31,230 nt of DNA from an uncultured Bacilli bacterium. Its GTDB lineage: Bacteria; Bacillota_I; Bacilli_A; RF39; UBA660. Positions 1-7,250 of the stretch are shown in pieces (positions within the stretch are counted from its first letter, which is position 1; every line of letters starts with the position of its first letter). Location: contig CAKOXX010000015.1 in the NCBI GenBank assembly GCA_934130405.1, positions 1-31,230 of the forward strand. The letters run 5' to 3'. Under the pieces are notes generated by a model. The model did not search any database. It was not told the origin of the DNA and worked only from the letters and a program-made list of their open reading frames with translations. A program made the position numbers and the translations under genes.

Positions 1-108
1 TTAGATATTTCATCGACGAGAGCTAAAAATATATTAAATAATATGTGCGAAAATAAATTAATTGTTATGGTTGGAAGAGGAAAAAATATTATATATGTGT
101 TAAAATAA
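1..108 (+). CDS. C-terminal end of a winged-helix protein (partial)
   Basis: Frame 1 is open from the window edge to a TAA at 106-108 and gives 35 residues that begin LDISSTRAKNIL and end GRGKNIIYVLK. This is seen directly. The pattern of a helix, then a short beta-hairpin ending in (I)YxLK, is what the C-terminal winged-helix domain of Fic-domain and AlbA_2/RecG-like ATP-binding proteins usually looks like; that family assignment is inference from a very short piece. The start lies outside the window, so the gene may be intact or a remnant. Everything downstream to about 5.2 kb is mobile-element debris, which makes a remnant plausible. Confidence 0.45.
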   Translation, partial: LDISSTRAKNILNNMCENKLIVMVGRGKNIIYVLK

Positions 109-144
109 TATTAGATTGATTTATATATTAGATTCGTTAACAAA

Positions 145-221
145 GTTGTAGACCCCTACGTCGTCAGCACCAGATTGATACTAAACTCGAACTTTTCATT
201 TTTTGATTAGTTCGAGTTTTA
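145..221 (+). other. Conserved small-RNA-like element, copy A
   Basis: The stretch GTTGTAGACC, then 11 bases, then AGCACCAGATTGA, is followed by a perfect 11-bp hairpin and a short T-run. A second copy (3864-3929) has GTTGTTAGACC, again exactly 11 bases, then GGCACCATTGA, CGAACT and a terminator hairpin. Conserved blocks at fixed spacing in front of two different hairpins suggest a small transcribed RNA, or a site attached to mobile elements. A weak -10-like TATATT lies at 124-129. The family is not recognised. Confidence 0.35.
183..221 (+). terminator. Rho-independent terminator-like hairpin
   Basis: AAACTCGAACT (183-193) and AGTTCGAGTTT (209-219) are perfect reverse complements across a 15-base loop, and a T-run closes the 3' side. 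It ends copy A of the conserved element and could also terminate the gene that ends at 108. Confidence 0.6.
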
Positions 222-267
222 ATATACCTCGTAAGTTATTGCTTATCTAGATTTATGAAAAAAATTA

Positions 268-931
268 AATACTGAAAATTTTAAAGAGCACGAATTTACA
301 GCCTTTGAAAATTTGGCTGAAAAAATAGTTTTTACATGTCACCACAAAAATGGATTAAAGAAACTAATGCGATTGGTATTATTTCAAAGTCCGGAAATAA
401 TGGTGGTACATATGCAAGAAGTGATATTGCTTTAGAATTTGCTAGTTGGTTGTCTCCAGAATTTAAATTATATGTTATACAAGAATTTGAAAGATTAAAA
501 AGAAATGAGTTTTATCAGTATAAAATGGATTGGACCGCAAATAGAATGTTAGCTAAAACTAATTATAGAATTCATACTGATTCAATAAAACAAAATATTG
601 TTCCAAAAATAGCCAAAAATCAAAAGAAATATATTTATGCAGAATAAACAGATGTATTAAATGTTGCTTTGTTTGAAATTCTTGCTAAAGAGTGAAAATA
701 AAGTAATCTAAATTTAAAAGAAAATATTAGAGATTATACGAATTTAAAACATTTATTAATATTATGTAATTTAGAAAATACAAATGTAGAATTAATTAAT
801 GATAACATTCCTCAAAAAGAAAGATTAATTAAATTAAACAATTCTGCAATTAGACAAATGAAAGTGTTAGAAAATGATAAAACAATTAAAGAATTAGAAA
901 CTTTAAATAAAAATTTAGTTGAAACTAAATA
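268..931 (+). pseudogene. KilA-N domain protein, decayed
   Basis: Residues read from 336 (MSPQKWIKETNAIG, GGTYARSDIALEFASWLS, FKLYVIQEFERLK) are the KilA-N DNA-binding domain found in phage and mobile-element proteins of Firmicutes and Mollicutes. Upstream, another frame (268-335) still encodes the preceding part (NTENFKEHEFTAFENLAEKI), so there is a frameshift near 333. Downstream, the same frame continues with recognisable family sequence (TDVLNVALFEILAKE, then ENIRDY, LKHLLILCNLEN, ERLIKLNNSAIRQMK) but is cut by TAA at 645, TGA at 693 and TAA at 699, and finally stops at 929-931. Intact relatives are about 250-280 residues long. The TGA sits where the family has Trp (AKEW). With one frameshift and three internal stops, this gene is dead. 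Confidence 0.8.
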
Positions 932-997
932 AATCATGGTAATTTAAAAACACCAGGAAAAATTTTATGGGATAGAGTTACATTAACAAGATAATAT

Positions 998-1032
998 AAA
1001 AACTACTTCTAATTGAAAAGAGTAGTTTTTTC
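998..1032. terminator. Bidirectional terminator between convergent genes
   Basis: AAAAACTACTTCT (998-1010) pairs with AGAGTAGTTTTTT (1019-1031), with one bulge, around an AATTGAAA loop. A-runs and T-runs flank both sides. It lies between the KilA-N remnant and the 3' end of the minus-strand gene at 1039, so it can serve both strands. Confidence 0.6.
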
Positions 1033-1038
1033 TTTAAT

Positions 1039-1551
1039 TTAATTTTTCTTAAATATACTTTTAATTAATTTTTTAATGCCTTTTTCTTGCTGTTCTTTCT
1101 TTGTTGGTTCAACTTCTTCTGGTAAAGTCATTTTTAAATTGCCTTGTTTGAAAAATAAAACATCACTTAAAGAATAAAGTTTAAATCCAAGTAGTTCATG
1201 CTGTGTTATCATACTTAAATTTTCTTGTTTTTGTTCTGATGTCATAGAATTAAATTTTTGTGCAATTTCATTTCTATCAGATGATATACTTTGTCCTAGT
1301 GCCATAATCTCTTCATCTGATAAATCCTTAACTTCATTATAATCAACTATCCAATCAAGACTTTTGAAGAAAATTATTGCTGCTTTTTCTTTAAACTCAA
1401 TAAAGCCATATCTGTTATCGTCACAAACAATAAAACTTCCATCTCCTACAGTATTCATAAGAATATCTGCAGGTACTGGTAAATCACTATGAATTAAATA
1501 AGCTAAATCATTCTTTTGAACATAAGCAGCATTATTAGTAATTATTTTCAC
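1039..1551 (-). CDS. Hypothetical acidic protein, 170 aa
   Basis: The product is not recognised. The reading frame extends to an ATG at 1587, but AGGAG with 8-base spacing precedes a GTG at 1549-1551, so the start is placed there (MKIITNNAAYVQKND). There is no signal peptide or membrane segment. A predicted mixed alpha/beta N-terminal half (DGSFIVCDDNRYGFIEFKE) is followed by a helical middle (LSDEEIMALGQSISSDRNEI) and a Lys-rich tail (KGIKKLIKSIFKKN). The gene stands alone between the KilA-N remnant and an insertion sequence. A degraded second copy of the same gene is recognisable at 9125-9241, so the family has spread or been duplicated in this genome and the gene may be mobile cargo. It is the only apparently intact gene in the first 5 kb. 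Confidence 0.65.
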   Translation of the reverse strand: MKIITNNAAYVQKNDLAYLIHSDLPVPADILMNTVGDGSFIVCDDNRYGFIEFKEKAAIIFFKSLDWIVDYNEVKDLSDEEIMALGQSISSDRNEIAQKFNSMTSEQKQENLSMITQHELLGFKLYSLSDVLFFKQGNLKMTLPEEVEPTKKEQQEKGIKKLIKSIFKKN

Positions 1552-1634
1552 CTCTAAATCTCCTCTCGTTGAGCTATATAATAACATAAGTTTCTTCTAA
1601 CTTCTACATTTTTAACTGTATTTTCAGGTCAAAG

Positions 1635-1678
1635 ACATGAAAAAAATTTTTCACAGTCTTTTTTCTTAGTAATTATCT
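1635..1678 (+). repeat. Left terminal inverted repeat of the first IS
   Basis: It matches the reverse complement of 3084-3128 with a few mismatches and length changes in the A/T runs. The central AGTCTTTTTTCTTA is identical in both ends. Confidence 0.8.
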
Positions 1679-1756
1679 AGTTATTCGAAGAAAAATTAAT
1701 GAAAAAAACGAAGTAGTTATGTTATCATTTAAATATGTGATTGTGAGTGATAATAA

Positions 1757-3037
1757 ATGAAACCAATAAAAAACATTGATAAATTAGATAAAAGACAAAA
1801 GAAATATTTGAAAGATAAGTTTGGTATATCCGCATGGAAAGATTTAACTCCAACAATATTAAAGAATTTAAAAGAAGCAATGAAAGAATTAACAGATACC
1901 AGACAACAAGTAAAGATAAAATATAAAATATGGGATGTTGTAACATGCGTTGTTATATCTTGCTTATGTGGTATGAAAACATGGGAAGAAATACATGATT
2001 TTGTAGTAATGAAATATGAATTTTTTAGACAATTTTTAAAAATGACTGGAGGTATTCCAAGTGCCAAAACGTATGAGAGAATTATGTCTATAATCGATAA
2101 AGAAGAGCTAAAAGTAATAGTACAAGACTTTTTTTAAACAATAACAACTAACTTGTATTCAAAAATAGATATTTTAAATATTGATGGAAGAGTAAATAAT
2201 GGAAGCAAAAGAAAAGCAACAATTAAAGTTGATGCTGTATCGCTACTTAATTGCTTAAATGTCTACTCTAATAATATGCGTATGTGTATTGCTGAAGAAA
2301 CAATCGATAAAAAGACAAATGAAATACCAACGACAGCAACAATATTAGAGAAATTGAATGTAAAAAATTGCATCATCACTTGGGATGCATTAAATACTCA
2401 AAAAGATAACATAAGTGCAGTTATCAAAGCAAAAGCTTACTATGTAGTGCCAATAAAAGGTAATCATGCTTTATTTTACCAAGACTTAATAGATTATTTT
2501 GACGATGATGAACAAAATTTAATCATAGGTGGAAAAATAAATACAGCGTACAAAAAAGAAAATGAATATAAAAATGGTTGTTCAATAACTTATGAATATT
2601 TTCAAACAACAAATATAAAGTGGTACGAAGATTATAAAAATTGGCAGGGACTAAAAACAATAGGTATGGTTAAGAAAACTATTGTTAGCCAAAATAATGG
2701 AAAAGAAGAAAAGAGTATTGAAAGTAGATATTATATAGCCAATATAGATTTAAATATAGAATTATTTAAGGATGCTATAAGAAAGCACTGGAGTGTTGAA
2801 AATAAATTACATTGGCATTTAGATGTAACATTTAATATGGACAATAACCACACTTTAGATAAAAATGCACTTATGAATTTAGAAATAATAAATAAATTTT
2901 GCTTAGGGATGCTAGAAAGGGTAAAACCATATTACAATATGAGTCTAAAAAGAATAATGAATATATTGAGCTTAGATGTAGAAAATAGTTTTCTTGAGTT
3001 TTTAGCTTTTTTGGCATTAGCAAATAATAATGATTGA
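1757..3037 (+). pseudogene. ISAs1-family transposase with one in-frame stop
   Basis: Two open segments, 1757-2137 and 2138-3037, are in the same frame and are separated only by a TAA at 2135-2137. Joined, they give about 426 residues. The N-terminal part has the family's IPSAKTYERIMSIID motif. The catalytic part has IDGR (first Asp), KTNEIPT, WDALNTQ (second Asp), the VVPIKGNH beta-strand, and RKHWSVENKLHWHLDVTF (Glu in VEN). This is the DDE layout of ISAs1/H-repeat transposases. All three catalytic residues lie after the stop, so the short first product would be inactive. The sequence around the stop (CTTTTTTTAAAC) resembles a slippery site, but a frameshift there would leave the downstream frame, so a simple nonsense mutation is the better reading. 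Confidence 0.8.
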
Positions 3038-3083
3038 TAAGAAAATCGTATCGTTTTTTAGATGATTTTTTATATAAAAACAT

Positions 3084-3128
3084 AGATAGTCATTAAGAAA
3101 AAAGACTATGAAAAAAAATTTTTCATGT
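3084..3128 (-). repeat. Right terminal inverted repeat of the first IS
   Basis: Reverse-complement partner of 1635-1678. Its outer end TTTCATGT is joined directly to the truncated minus-strand transposase gene. Confidence 0.8.
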
Positions 3129-3708
3129 GCATCTACAAGCAGCTGTATAGCATTATTGTAACGAAATCTATCAAACATTTTACTCCTAATAAGAGCTTTA
3201 AAAATATATTGTCTTATCTCATTAATTTCTTCATATTTTAATTGTTCAATAACATCTTGAATAGTTTGCCAATCGGGTACTTCTTTTAAAGTTTGCCCAC
3301 AAATGATAGATAAATTTTCAATAGCTTTTTCTGTATTGAAATTATCATTAATACCTGTCATCGTTGTTATTCCACAAATTAGTGCAATTAGTTTTGTAAA
3401 GATAATTGTTTTCATATTATAAGTAATATAACTCTTGTGTCTTTTATCCATTAGTTCAGAAATCATTCTTTCTAATTGGGGAAAATATTTTTTAATTATT
3501 CTTATAATTTCATTTAAGAAGTTTTTATCACTCATTAGTTCTCTTTTTTGTTTTTTAGTAAGTGATGATTTCTTAGTAAATGTTTTTCCTGATTTTATTT
3601 TAATTGATTTATCTTTATATTTTTTTGAAGCGCTAATTCTATTTTGCGTCTTTCACTTCTTGGAAGATTCTGACTATTTTTTATTTCTTGTTCTAATTTT
3701 TTATTCAT
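3129..3708 (-). pseudogene. Truncated DDE transposase, N-terminal part
   Basis: On the minus strand a start at 3708 gives MNKKLEQEIKNSQNLPRSER. A run of seven A's (T's at 3620-3626 on the plus strand) shifts the frame, and reading resumes as KYKDKSIKIKSGKTFTKKSS, then MSDKNFLNEIIRI, LERMISELMDKRHKSYI, and VPDWQTIQDVIEQLKYEEI. This resembles the N-terminal region of a clostridial DDE transposase group whose catalytic core begins with a conserved VDG. Here the gene ends at LLVDA exactly where the ISAs1-type element starts (3128), so the catalytic part is lost. It is dead twice over, by frameshift and by insertion. The family name is inferred from remembered patterns. Confidence 0.7.
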
Positions 3709-3825
3709 ATATTATCAACTACCTATTCTAATAGTAGTTTATCATAAGTTTGTTGCGAAAAAAATTTACCCTTTTTTGCTGAATAATTTAATTATTTTAT
3801 ATTTTATGGTATTATAAATATAGTT

Positions 3826-3929
3826 AGTAAGTTTATTACTTACTATCATCTTTTAGTCCAGGAGTTGTTAGACCTGCACCTTGCTGGCACCATTGACGAT
3901 TTATTCGAACTAGAAATAGTTCTTTTTTT
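3826..3929 (+). ncRNA. Candidate small RNA, conserved element copy B
   Basis: An extended -10 (TGGTATTAT, 3807-3815) is followed about 10 bases later by a perfect hairpin (AGTAAGT TTATT ACTTACT, 3826-3844). The conserved core GTTGTTAGACC-N11-GGCACCATTGA (3864-3895) comes next, then a terminator hairpin with a seven-T run (3907-3929). A promoter, 5' hairpin, conserved single-stranded core and terminator with no ORF together look like a transcribed RNA of roughly 108 nt. Its core is shared with the element at 145-221. The RNA family is not recognised, and association with mobile elements is the other possibility. Confidence 0.45.
3907..3929 (+). terminator. Rho-independent terminator
   Basis: GAACTA (3907-3912), loop GAAA and TAGTTC (3917-3922) form a tight tetraloop hairpin, followed by seven T's. 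It closes the candidate small RNA. Confidence 0.75.
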
Positions 3930-3961
3930 CTCGTTTAAAAATATATATTGACCGAAAAGTG

Positions 3962-5170
3962 ACAGGATAAATTCACGCGATAAAGAAAAATAAGATGACA
4001 ATAAAATTACTATCTAATATAATTAAATTATGATTATAGTGAGGTAGTGATTTTTTTATGTCTAGAATTTCAAAAGAGTTGCAAGAATTTAATAAAATAA
4101 TGAGTGAAGAATTAAAAATAGAAGAAGAAAATATTGAAAGTATGGATATTGATCAAAAGTTAATATTAGCCATAAAAGAACAGGCTTGTACTTTATCTGA
4201 TGACAGAATTGAGGAATATATTTATCATTCTATTGAAAGTATTTTACTAGTAGTCATATTTGGAATTATGACCAGATGTAATACATTTGTAGAGATATAC
4301 TATTTCATGTTAAAACATTCGGCATGGTTAGACAAGCATATAAAATTTGATTCAGGTTTACCATCGTTATCAACAATAAAAAGAGTTATAGCTATGATAA
4401 ATCCAAAAGAATTAGAAACAATTTTAAATGAAACGTTAAAACAATATTTGTATAATGATACTAACTATTACAGTGATAACGATATATATGTCAAAGATTT
4501 AAAATCGATGGATGGAAAAATCACTAAAACTAATGCTATGAGTTTATATTCAGTAACCCAAGAAACTTGTGAAGCAACTGAATTTATTAAGAAAAAAACA
4601 AATGAAACTCCAACTGGTATAGAGCTTTTAAAAAGAGTTAATATTGAAGAAAGAAATTGATAAGAATTATTTTAAAATCACAGAAAAAGCTCATGGAACA
4701 GTTGAAACAAGGGAATATTTATTTTCTAACTATATTAATTGGCTATATCAAAAAAATGAATGGATGGGATTAAAATCAATTGGTTATGCAAAAAGGACAT
4801 ATGTAAATAGTGAAGAAAATGAAACTAGCGATGTAAGATACTATATTTCAAATATAGATGCAAATAAAATACAATTACTTAGCAATGCTATAAGAGTAGA
4901 ATGGCAAATTGAAAATGGTTTGCATTTATATTTAGATATGGTGTTTTTAGAAGACAAAAATAAATGCTTTTTAGAAAATAGTCAAAAAAATTTAAATATA
5001 ATACGTAAATACGTATTGGATTTGCAAAAAAGGTATAAAACTCAAACAAAATTAAGTATGAATATAATAAGATTAAATATAAGTATGGACTTCGAAAATG
5101 AAATTGATAAAATTTTAAAAGAGATTCTATCATAACTTATAAAATTTCTTATCGCGTGAATTTATCCTGT
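3962..5170 (+). mobile_element. Second ISAs1-family element, internally deleted
   Basis: The ends are perfect 22-bp inverted repeats (3962-3983 and 5149-5170) beginning ACAGGATAAATTCACGCG. The CAGG tip fits ISAs1-family ends. The enclosed transposase lacks part of its core (see 4058-5135), which makes this a non-autonomous copy of about 1.2 kb. Its ends are unrelated to those of the first IS, so it is a different element. The immediate flanks (CGAAAAGTG and ATAAAACCAA) show no target duplication. Confidence 0.8.
4058..5135 (+). pseudogene. ISAs1-family transposase with internal deletion and frameshift
   Basis: The first segment (4058-4660) carries the N-terminal region with GLPSLSTIKRVIAMINPKEL, the first catalytic Asp in SMDGK, and KKTNETPTGIELLKRVNI. 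It then changes frame near 4640-4660 and continues in the +1 frame (to 5135) as KNYFKITEKAHGTVETREYL, WMGLKSIGYAKRTYV, and IRVEWQIENGLHLYLDMVF (the catalytic Glu region). The part that should lie between, with the second catalytic Asp (DAxxxQ) and the VxxVKGN strand, is missing. That is roughly 60-70 residues compared with the family. A deletion of about 200 bp explains both the loss and the frameshift. The product cannot be an active transposase. Confidence 0.8.
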
Positions 5171-5251
5171 ATAAAACCAATTATATATAATATGAAACTA
5201 AAAAAGATGATATACTAAATTAAATATAGTTATTGCTTGGAGGACAAAGAA

Positions 5252-6148
5252 ATGAATAAAAGATTATTTGCAATTATTGAACTAGGAAGCAATAATACTA
5301 AAACTCATATTTATGAAGATGAAAAATTAATATATGAAAACAATGCTACGATAGAATTTAAAAAAAATTATCAAACTGAAGGTAAAATAAATGAGAACGA
5401 TTTAAATAAACTATTTATAATAATTAAAAAGACATTGGAATATACTGATAGTATTTATATATATGGCTGCAGTATTTTTAGAAGTATCAAAAAAAATGAA
5501 TTGGACGATATTAATTCAAAACTAAAAAGTGAATTTAATGTACAGATAGAAGTTGTGTCACAAGATGAGGAAGCTCGCTATACAGCATTGGGTTGTTATA
5601 ATAAGATAAGTTATGATGGCAATATATGTGTATTTATTGGTAGTGGAGGTTCTATTGAACTTATATTTGTTAATAATAAAAAAATCATTGATAAAAAATA
5701 TTATAATTTTGGTGTAGTAGATATTACTAAAAGATTTGCTAGTTTAAAAGATGATATTCCTAGCTGTACTTTTGATGAGGTATACAATTATGTCAATGAA
5801 CTAATTGGAAATATAAATATAAAAGCCGACATTTTAATTTTAGCGGGTGGTGATCATTTATATTGGTACAATAATGCCGGCTATGAATTGCTAGAAAATA
5901 CTATATACAATTGTGAAAATCAAAAATATATGTTAACAAACAAAATGAGTGATAATTATGATTGTGATGCTCTTCTTACTTCTTTAGATAAGATAAGAAA
6001 AAATAGTGATAATCCTGTTTGGTTTGATTGTTCAAGAACAATGAAAATTATTACAAATTTGATATCACATAAAGTCGATTCAAAGTATATAGTTCCTACT
6101 AGGATTAATATGGAAGATGGACTAAAAGATAACATTTTAAAATTATAA
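5252..6148 (+). CDS. Ppx/GppA-family phosphatase-like protein
   Basis: This is an ASKHA-fold protein of 298 residues. The N-terminal IIELGSNNTKTHIYE corresponds to the DxGSNS-type phosphate loop, with Glu in place of the usual Asp. VSQDEEARYTALGC (residues 102-115) matches the EEA(R) motif that carries the catalytic Glu in exopolyphosphatases and pppGpp phosphatases, and FIGSGGSIELIF (about 128-139) matches the GGGSxE loop. A third loop is ILAGGDH. Known family members hydrolyse polyphosphate or pppGpp; which applies here cannot be told. The frame opens at a TTG (5237), but GGAGG at 5239-5243 sits inside that extension and points to ATG 5252. The gene follows the IS by about 80 bp and heads a possible group with the phosphoesterase 44 bp downstream. 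It is about the length of the two N-terminal lobes only, without the HD-like C-terminal domain of long Ppx. Confidence 0.75.
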   Translation: MNKRLFAIIELGSNNTKTHIYEDEKLIYENNATIEFKKNYQTEGKINENDLNKLFIIIKKTLEYTDSIYIYGCSIFRSIKKNELDDINSKLKSEFNVQIEVVSQDEEARYTALGCYNKISYDGNICVFIGSGGSIELIFVNNKKIIDKKYYNFGVVDITKRFASLKDDIPSCTFDEVYNYVNELIGNINIKADILILAGGDHLYWYNNAGYELLENTIYNCENQKYMLTNKMSDNYDCDALLTSLDKIRKNSDNPVWFDCSRTMKIITNLISHKVDSKYIVPTRINMEDGLKDNILKL

Positions 6149-6192
6149 TTATAAAAGAAAAATATTAATTATAATTTATGAGAGGATTAAAT

Positions 6193-6963
6193 ATGAAAAA
6201 AAGAATTGCATTAATAACAGACATACATGGTAATTTAGAAGCTTTAGAATCTATATTAAAAGATATAAAAACACAAAATGTTGATGAAATAATGTGTCTT
6301 GGAGATACAATAGGAATTGGACCAAGTTCAAAAGAATGCGTAGACTTGTTAATTGAAAATAATATTAAGTCTGTTTTAGGTAATCATGAAATATATTTGC
6401 TTAAAGGAACTGATTTTGATTCAACTATACCAAATCAAGTAAAAGAACATTATAAATGGGTTAAGGATAGTTTAACAGCTAAAGAAATAAATTATATCAA
6501 GAAATGTCCTCTATACTATGAAATTAACATTAATTACGATGACGTGGCATTTAATAAAAAGTATATTTTATGCCATTATTTAATTCAAAACGAAAAAGAT
6601 ATATATCCATTTGAGAAAGAAGATTTAAAAAAAGATATTAGTTTATGGAAAAAATATAATAATGACTCTATTACTTATTTTATTGGACATCTTCATCATT
6701 CATTTAACATTAATGAAGTGAATGGTATATCAGGCGATATTATTGAAAGCGACGGAACATTAACAAATATTGAAATAATTGATAGTGCAGGATGTACAAA
6801 AGCTAAGTATACGTCTTATGCAATTATAGAAATATCAAAAAATATAAAATTTGAACAAAAAAAACTAAAATATGATAGAAAAAAATTTGTAAAAAAAGTG
6901 ATGAACACTACATTTCCAGACAAAATAAATATCCTTAAATATATTTATGGAATAGAGTTATGA
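6193..6963 (+). CDS. Calcineurin-like metallophosphoesterase
   Basis: The 256-residue protein has the full metallophosphoesterase signature: DIHGN (Asp10, His12), CLGDTIG (Asp38), GNHE (Asn64, His65), CHY in the middle and GHLHHSF near residue 167. These bind two metal ions in YfcE-like phosphodiesterases and Ser/Thr-phosphatase-like enzymes; the substrate is not predictable. An ATG at 6178 is in frame, but AGAGGA follows it and leads with 6-base spacing into ATG 6193, so the latter is chosen. It follows the Ppx-like gene on the same strand, a pairing that would suit turnover of a phosphorylated nucleotide or polymer; that link is inference. No signal peptide is present, so the protein is cytoplasmic. 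Confidence 0.8.
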   Translation: MKKRIALITDIHGNLEALESILKDIKTQNVDEIMCLGDTIGIGPSSKECVDLLIENNIKSVLGNHEIYLLKGTDFDSTIPNQVKEHYKWVKDSLTAKEINYIKKCPLYYEININYDDVAFNKKYILCHYLIQNEKDIYPFEKEDLKKDISLWKKYNNDSITYFIGHLHHSFNINEVNGISGDIIESDGTLTNIEIIDSAGCTKAKYTSYAIIEISKNIKFEQKKLKYDRKKFVKKVMNTTFPDKINILKYIYGIEL

Positions 6964-7250
6964 TTGAGAGAAAATTAAATGTATCATATGTTGGTTTTTA
7001 TTGTAATTATCATTTCTCTCTTAAAAAAAATAGTTAAAAATGTAAAAAAATTGCAATATAAAGTAGTTTATATACTGATAGAAACTGGTCCCAATAACTA
7101 CAATATTCTTATAACATTTTTAATAATAAATTATATGATTTTGTAATAAAAAAATATTTACAAACTATGAAATAGTTGATATAAATTATGTGTAACTATT
7201 TGTATTAAAAATTATGAAGGACAGTGGAATTTGAAAGGTGAAGTTGTAAT
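6964..7250 (+). other. Intergenic region with a possible 55-aa ORF
   Basis: This stretch of 287 bases holds no clear gene. A short ORF at 6979-7146 has GAGAG eight bases upstream of its ATG and a strongly hydrophobic N-terminus (MLVFIVIIISLLKKIV). Other frames also give pieces that look protein-like (GFYCNYHFSLKK at about 6991, NNKLYDFVIKKYLQTMK at about 7120), as if a longer gene had decayed here. GAGAGAAA (6966-6973) and TTTCTCTC (7013-7020) are complementary across a 40-base gap. Whether the ORF is a small peptide served by the ABC exporter next door is untested. Confidence 0.25.

Larger units (their letters stand above)
1635..3128 (+). mobile_element. ISAs1-family insertion sequence, about 1494 bp
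   Basis: The left end (1635-1678) and right end (3084-3128) are long imperfect inverted repeats that both begin ACATGAAAAA and share AGTCTTTTTTCTTA internally. Between them lies an ISAs1-type transposase gene. The right end abuts the middle of another transposase gene (3129-3708) right at its conserved VD motif, so this IS interrupted an older element. The flanks CAGGTCAAAG (left) and GCATCTACAA (right) show no target duplication. The rest of the interrupted gene is not found on the left side, so deletion or rearrangement followed insertion. Confidence 0.8.

Noticed and set aside
145..180. T-box resemblance (AGCACCA, GGCACCA) in the two conserved elements
   Set aside because: No Stem I motifs, no specifier, and no synthetase or amino-acid gene downstream. 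The only true T-box is before hisS.
336..931. Genome-wide reading of TGA as Trp
   Set aside because: Core genes use TGG for Trp, and genes such as those ending at 6963 and 19338 use TGA as stop. Only the dead KilA-N gene has TGA at a Trp site.
2124..2145. Programmed frameshift at CTTTTTTTAAAC in the first IS
   Set aside because: The part after the stop is in the same frame as the part before it, so a -1 or +1 slip would leave the gene.
3435..3731. 98-codon plus-strand ORF rich in Phe and Leu
   Set aside because: It is the complement of the truncated minus-strand transposase and has no SD or known motif.
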